64,000 nt of DNA from contig NZ_SSBC01000019.1 of assembly GCF_006475605.1 (NCBI RefSeq), positions 186,001 to 250,000 on the forward strand, given 5' to 3'. Source of the stretch: Asticcacaulis tiandongensis (GTDB lineage: Bacteria; Pseudomonadota; Alphaproteobacteria; Caulobacterales; Caulobacteraceae). The notes beneath the pieces were generated by a model. That model was not told where the DNA came from and ran no database searches. It was given only the letters and a program-made list of their open reading frames with translations. A program made the translations under genes and the position numbers. Within the stretch, counting starts at the first letter, position 1. The number at the start of each line of letters is the position of its first letter. This document shows, one piece after another, positions 60,535 to 64,000 of this stretch.

Positions 60535-63258
60535 TTAGTAACGGTAGCGCAGACCGAACGACACGCGCTTGCCGGTTGTGCGGAACTCTTTGGTGCGGTC
60601 TTCGCTGACGGAATAGAGGAACTCTTCTTCGTCCGTCAGGTTCAGGCCGTCGACAAAGACGGTGAAGTTACGGGTCACGTCGTAGGACAGGCTGGCATCG
60701 AGTTGACCGTAAGCGTCAAAGTATTCCGGTTCACCGTTACGTCCGAAAGCCGTTTGCAGGAAGTTGTCGCGCCATGTGTAGGCCATACGCGCCTGAACGC
60801 CGTATTTTTCATAGAAACCTACAAGACTGTAGGAGGTCTTTGATAACCCTTCGAGGCTGTGGGTATTGCCGGTAACTGCATTGACGTAGTTGGCATTTGA
60901 GTCAGCGTATGTGTAGCTGGCCTGAGCACCCAGACCATCCCACGGTGAAGGCAGTTGGCTAAAGACCTGACGGTAGAGGATTTCGTAACCCTTAACTGTC
61001 GCGCCATTGCCGTTGACCGGGACGGTTACCTGGAAGGTGATTTCGTCAACAAGCTGTGGCGTGGTGGCTGTCGTCACAAAGGAGTGAATCTCTTTGTGGA
61101 AGGCAGCAAAGGACAGTAGTGAGGTATCAGCAAAGTACCATTCAGCGCCGATTTCGTATTGGTTAGCTCGGAAAGGTTGAAGGTCCGGGTTACCCATGCG
61201 CAGGGTTTCGTTTCCGGGGTTGGTCTGAATGCTCTGTGCCGGTGACAGGTCGGTCATTGTCGGGCGGGTCAATACCTTGGCGGCACCGAAGCGCAGTACG
61301 ATTTCCGGTGTTACTGCCAGCTTGGCGTTAAACGATGGCAAGACATCACTATATTCACCACGGAAACCAACAGGCACTACACCAGACACAACGATATCAT
61401 TCTGGCCGCCGCCTGTTGGCTTGGCGCTCAGGATGGTACGTGAAGCGCCTGTCGAGGTGTAGGTCGTGCTTTCAACACGGACACCAAAGTTAAGATCGAG
61501 CGCCATGTCTCTGATCCAGGTGCTGTAATTACCCATGATGTAGCCCGTAGCCACTTTTTCATCAACGACAGATGAACCCGCGGGGTGTGCGCCGCCCGGA
61601 GCAAACGCTTTGCCGTCTAAGTCAGCCTGAGCCTTTACAGCAGCGATAACCGCTGTCGTGTCATAGATCAGCCAGTCACGCAGAACGTTTCCATTATGGC
61701 TGTCAAAGAAATTACGGTTGGTGTTCTGGAACAGCGAAGGTGACAGGACAAAGTTTGAATCACAGTAAGCGCATTGCTGGCCAAAAGGCATTTCTGCGGC
61801 GACGACAGTCTTAGTGCGCTCCTGTAAGCCCATGCCTGCGAAGATCGACCATTTGCTGTCAGGCGTCCAGCGTGCATCAATCTTGTATTCGCTGATTTCA
61901 TCATCAACGTCTGATCCACCGCCCCAGATATAATAGTGTGCGGTAATGCCTTGTGGGTTTGTGGCCGCGTCAGCGTAGTTCGGGCTAGTGAAACCGTAAT
62001 CATAGATCGGGTGCCCGCCACGGCGATCCCACCACAGGTCAACGTCCTTACGTCGAATAGTGGTGAAGTTGTTGTCTTCCTTACCGCGGCGCTCGGCCTT
62101 AGAGGTCGAGGCGTCAAAAGTCAGGGTCAGGCTTGGGGACACGCGCCAGTTGGCATTAAGGCCCAGCATTGTGGTGGTGACTTCGCGTCGATCAAATTGA
62201 ATGATCTGATCGACGAAACCGCCTTCATAGCGTTGGTAAACGGCCTCATTGCCTTCGACGACCTGCTCAACCAGCGTGCCGCCCGCAAAATCGTAGGCGA
62301 GGCCCGTTTGCTGGTCTGTAATCTCTGCCTTCGAATAAAGTCCGTCCAGCGTAAGTGTGAGATTATCAACAGGCTTCCATTGGCCAGAGGCATTCAGGCC
62401 TGTCATTTTCTTTTCGCGTTCATAGAAGAAAGGCGAGAGGTTAGACGGCATGGAAATGCCTGTGAACGGAGCAACGTTCGGGCCGATGCGCCCGCCGGGA
62501 ACTACGGTTCCATTAACTGTGCGATTATAATAGGTGCTGTTGGATGAGCGCTTAACGTGACCGGCACCAATGGTGAATTCGTCAGTGCGCGCTTCCTGCT
62601 CCGCATGGGAGGCGGCTACAGCCAGACCTAATGTCCGGTCAGAGTTACGCCAGCTAATGACACCTGAAGCTTTTGGGGTGGTTTTGTCTGCCAAAGAAGC
62701 GTGCACGCCACCAATTGAGGCAGCTGCAGCGAAAGTATTCTGATCCAGCGGACGCATGGTGCGAACGTCAACGGTTGCGCCAATCGATGCGCCAACAATA
62801 TTTGCCTGAGGTGTTTTATAAACATCGGCACCGGAAATGATCTCGGACGGCAGGACGTCGAAGGAAAATTCACGGCCCTTATGCTCGGTAGCCAGTGTGC
62901 GGCCGTTTACAGTGACGGCATTAAATTTTGGGCCAAAGCCGCGCACCGAGATGAATGACCCTTCGCCACGGTTACGCTCGATGGTGACACCGGCGATGCG
63001 TTGCAGGGATTCCGCGACGTTTTGATCCGGCAGCTTGCCGAGATCTTCGGCGGCGATGGAGTCAACCACGCCAATGGCGGATTTCTTGATGTCGATGGAG
63101 GCCTTAATTCCGCGGCGGATGCCGCGCACAACGACTTCTTCGACTTCGTCCGAAGCTTCGGGGGTGTTAACGGCCTGTGCGGCTGCCCATTGCGGTGTGA
63201 TCAGGGCAACAGACAGAGCGGTAGCGGCCATCATGATGGATTTTCTGGACATAAACAT
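60535..63258 (-). CDS. TonB-dependent receptor, probably for oligosaccharides
   Basis: A 907-residue outer-membrane receptor. The signal peptide ends near WAAAQ (about residue 28). After a TonB box-like EEVVVRGIRRGIKASIDIKK comes the plug (EDLGKLPDQNVAESLQRIAG, RGEGSFISVRGFGPKFNAVT, VNGRTLATEH) and a barrel ending RVSFGLRYRY. It has no STN domain, so it only transports. The plug type is common among carbohydrate receptors of Caulobacterales, Xanthomonadales and sphingomonads. An MFS sugar-type permease follows upstream on the same strand, and hydrolases are nearby. Either ATG (63258 or 63252) could be the start. Confidence 0.92.
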   Translation of the reverse strand: MFMSRKSIMMAATALSVALITPQWAAAQAVNTPEASDEVEEVVVRGIRRGIKASIDIKKSAIGVVDSIAAEDLGKLPDQNVAESLQRIAGVTIERNRGEGSFISVRGFGPKFNAVTVNGRTLATEHKGREFSFDVLPSEIISGADVYKTPQANIVGASIGATVDVRTMRPLDQNTFAAAASIGGVHASLADKTTPKASGVISWRNSDRTLGLAVAASHAEQEARTDEFTIGAGHVKRSSNSTYYNRTVNGTVVPGGRIGPNVAPFTGISMPSNLSPFFYEREKKMTGLNASGQWKPVDNLTLTLDGLYSKAEITDQQTGLAYDFAGGTLVEQVVEGNEAVYQRYEGGFVDQIIQFDRREVTTTMLGLNANWRVSPSLTLTFDASTSKAERRGKEDNNFTTIRRKDVDLWWDRRGGHPIYDYGFTSPNYADAATNPQGITAHYYIWGGGSDVDDEISEYKIDARWTPDSKWSIFAGMGLQERTKTVVAAEMPFGQQCAYCDSNFVLSPSLFQNTNRNFFDSHNGNVLRDWLIYDTTAVIAAVKAQADLDGKAFAPGGAHPAGSSVVDEKVATGYIMGNYSTWIRDMALDLNFGVRVESTTYTSTGASRTILSAKPTGGGQNDIVVSGVVPVGFRGEYSDVLPSFNAKLAVTPEIVLRFGAAKVLTRPTMTDLSPAQSIQTNPGNETLRMGNPDLQPFRANQYEIGAEWYFADTSLLSFAAFHKEIHSFVTTATTPQLVDEITFQVTVPVNGNGATVKGYEILYRQVFSQLPSPWDGLGAQASYTYADSNANYVNAVTGNTHSLEGLSKTSYSLVGFYEKYGVQARMAYTWRDNFLQTAFGRNGEPEYFDAYGQLDASLSYDVTRNFTVFVDGLNLTDEEEFLYSVSEDRTKEFRTTGKRVSFGLRYRY

Positions 63259-63761
63259 TTCATCCCGTGGTTATGCGTGGCTCTTTGGGTTCCACGCTGC
63301 TTATGAGGAGAGGCTATGTTAACATCATACATATGTCAAATTATGATATTATGTCTGACTATATTTTGGGCGGGCTGCGTCCCCTCAGTGGGTCGGGGCT
63401 GGATTAACGTATGTGATCAGGTTTAGTCCCTGATATATCGAAGGGTTTGGTTAATCCTGAAGGGCTTTGCTGTATAGAAGTTTATGCAAAAGCGCTGGCT
63501 GTCCATTGAACACGGTAATGATCCGCGTTTGTCCTATTTGATTGATAATATGTCATTTTGTGTTCCGCCTCTGGTGTGCCAACCCTATGTGTTGGTTGCC
63601 CCTTAGGGGCTTGTTTGTGGTCATTTTAACACAATTCTGAGGGTTTCACACTTCTTTATCATCAAATATCTGATGTAAAATGATGTAATAATAAGATTTA
63701 CTCAGACTAAAAAAGCCCCGCTTTCGCAGGGCTTTGAGGGTAAAGGATTAAAATTGGCGTT
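63259..63761. promoter_or_regulatory. 503-bp intergenic region upstream of the receptor
   Basis: No gene is seen. It holds a perfect 10-bp palindrome ATGTTAACAT (63316-63325) and ACATATGT (63329-63336) about 60-80 bases before the receptor start, an AT-rich run consistent with the receptor promoter, and a tight hairpin GCCCC-tta-GGGGC (63598-63610). The palindromes are candidate operators for a sugar-responsive regulator. Confidence 0.5.
63709..63735 (-). terminator. Rho-independent terminator of the MFS gene
   Basis: On the minus strand AAAGCCC pairs with GGGCTTT around a 10-base loop, followed by a T-run (A-run 63709-63714 on the plus strand). It lies 27 bases after the MFS stop. Confidence 0.8.
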
Positions 63762-64000
63762 TTATCTGACCGAGCGGATCGGCAAAACACACAAGGACGA
63801 GCCAAAAACAAAGATGATGGCGGCGATGAAAAGCACCGCATAGTTATGTCCGAACATATTGAGCAATATGGCAGCCATGACGGGGCTGAGGATTTGCGGG
63901 ATATTAACGGCGGTTGTCAGTATGCCGAGGTCCTTGCCTTCGTCACCGTCTTCGGTTTTCGGCAAAACCTGTGTCATCAGGGCCATGTCAATCGACATAA
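63762..64000 (-). CDS. MFS sugar transporter, C-terminal end (cut by window edge)
   Basis: The last about 79 residues of a major facilitator permease. SIDMALMTQVLPKTEDGDEG, then KDLGILTTAVNIPQILSPVM match the conserved loop between helices 10 and 11 of the SLC45/sucrose-type and related sugar permeases. The final helix is AVLFIAAIIFVFGSSLCVLP. The rest of the gene lies beyond the right edge; the ATG at 63998 is internal. It is likely the inner-membrane partner of the adjacent TonB receptor. Confidence 0.85.
   Translation of the reverse strand, partial: MSIDMALMTQVLPKTEDGDEGKDLGILTTAVNIPQILSPVMAAILLNMFGHNYAVLFIAAIIFVFGSSLCVLPIRSVR

Noticed and set aside
1-64000. Search for tRNA, rRNA, transposase, integrase, attachment sites or phage genes
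   Set aside because: None found by reading gene products and intergenic regions; the palindromic repeats are the only mobile-like elements seen.

Overview
The window is a stretch of chromosome from an alphaproteobacterium, most likely a member of the Caulobacterales (an Asticcacaulis-like plant-biomass degrader). This rests on an alphaproteobacterial type curli set with CsgH, the style of the TonB-dependent receptors, moderately GC-rich DNA, and short bipartite palindromic repeats between many genes. I see no rRNA, tRNA, prophage, transposase or CRISPR array. Genus-level placement is inference.

Layout. (1) 1-6.3 kb: a GH51 alpha-L-arabinofuranosidase cut by the left edge, a GH127 beta-L-arabinofuranosidase, then an azoreductase and a pirin facing a LysR regulator. 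(2) 6.3-16.5 kb: the first half of a surface polysaccharide locus. It holds an initiating sugar-phosphate transferase, a LapG-like cysteine protease, a PPP-type phosphatase, a Wza-like export protein, an unknown secreted protein, an outer-membrane barrel, a Wzc-like tyrosine autokinase and a glycosyltransferase. (3) 16.7-23.2 kb: a curli operon (csgF, csgG, a giant 998-residue curlin, a CsgB-like minor curlin, an unknown secreted protein, csgH). (4) 23.2-36.1 kb: the second half of the polysaccharide locus, with glycosyltransferases, a Wzx flippase, a Wzy-like polymerase, an O-antigen ligase-like protein, and a nucleotide-sugar set that starts from CDP-glucose. (5) 36.2-53.5 kb: a xylan/pectin utilisation locus. 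GH67 is divergent from a sigma factor/FecR/STN-receptor trio, followed by a run of six hydrolase genes (GH28-like, GH65-like, GH43, GH10, GH105, GH28). (6) 53.5-60.3 kb: TetR regulator and a tripartite RND efflux operon. (7) 60.5-64 kb: a large TonB-dependent receptor and the C-terminus of a sugar-type MFS transporter cut by the right edge.

How the parts work together. Regions 2-4 look like one biofilm-matrix island, in which a Wzx/Wzy exopolysaccharide system flanks a complete curli export and assembly set. Regions 1 and 5-7 look like a hemicellulose/pectin degradation programme. Xylanase, glucuronidase, arabinofuranosidases and pectin-acting enzymes release oligosaccharides that the TonB receptors and the MFS permease could import, and the sigma/FecR/STN receptor offers surface sensing of such a ligand. 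A LacI-type operator lies between GH67 and the sigma gene.

The best candidates for something new are the roughly 80-strand giant curlin with an unknown partner encoded between csgB and csgH, the FecI/FecR-type signalling inside a pectin/xylan locus, an unusual CDP-sugar gene set, and 12 bipartite hairpin repeats whose first stem appears to covary.
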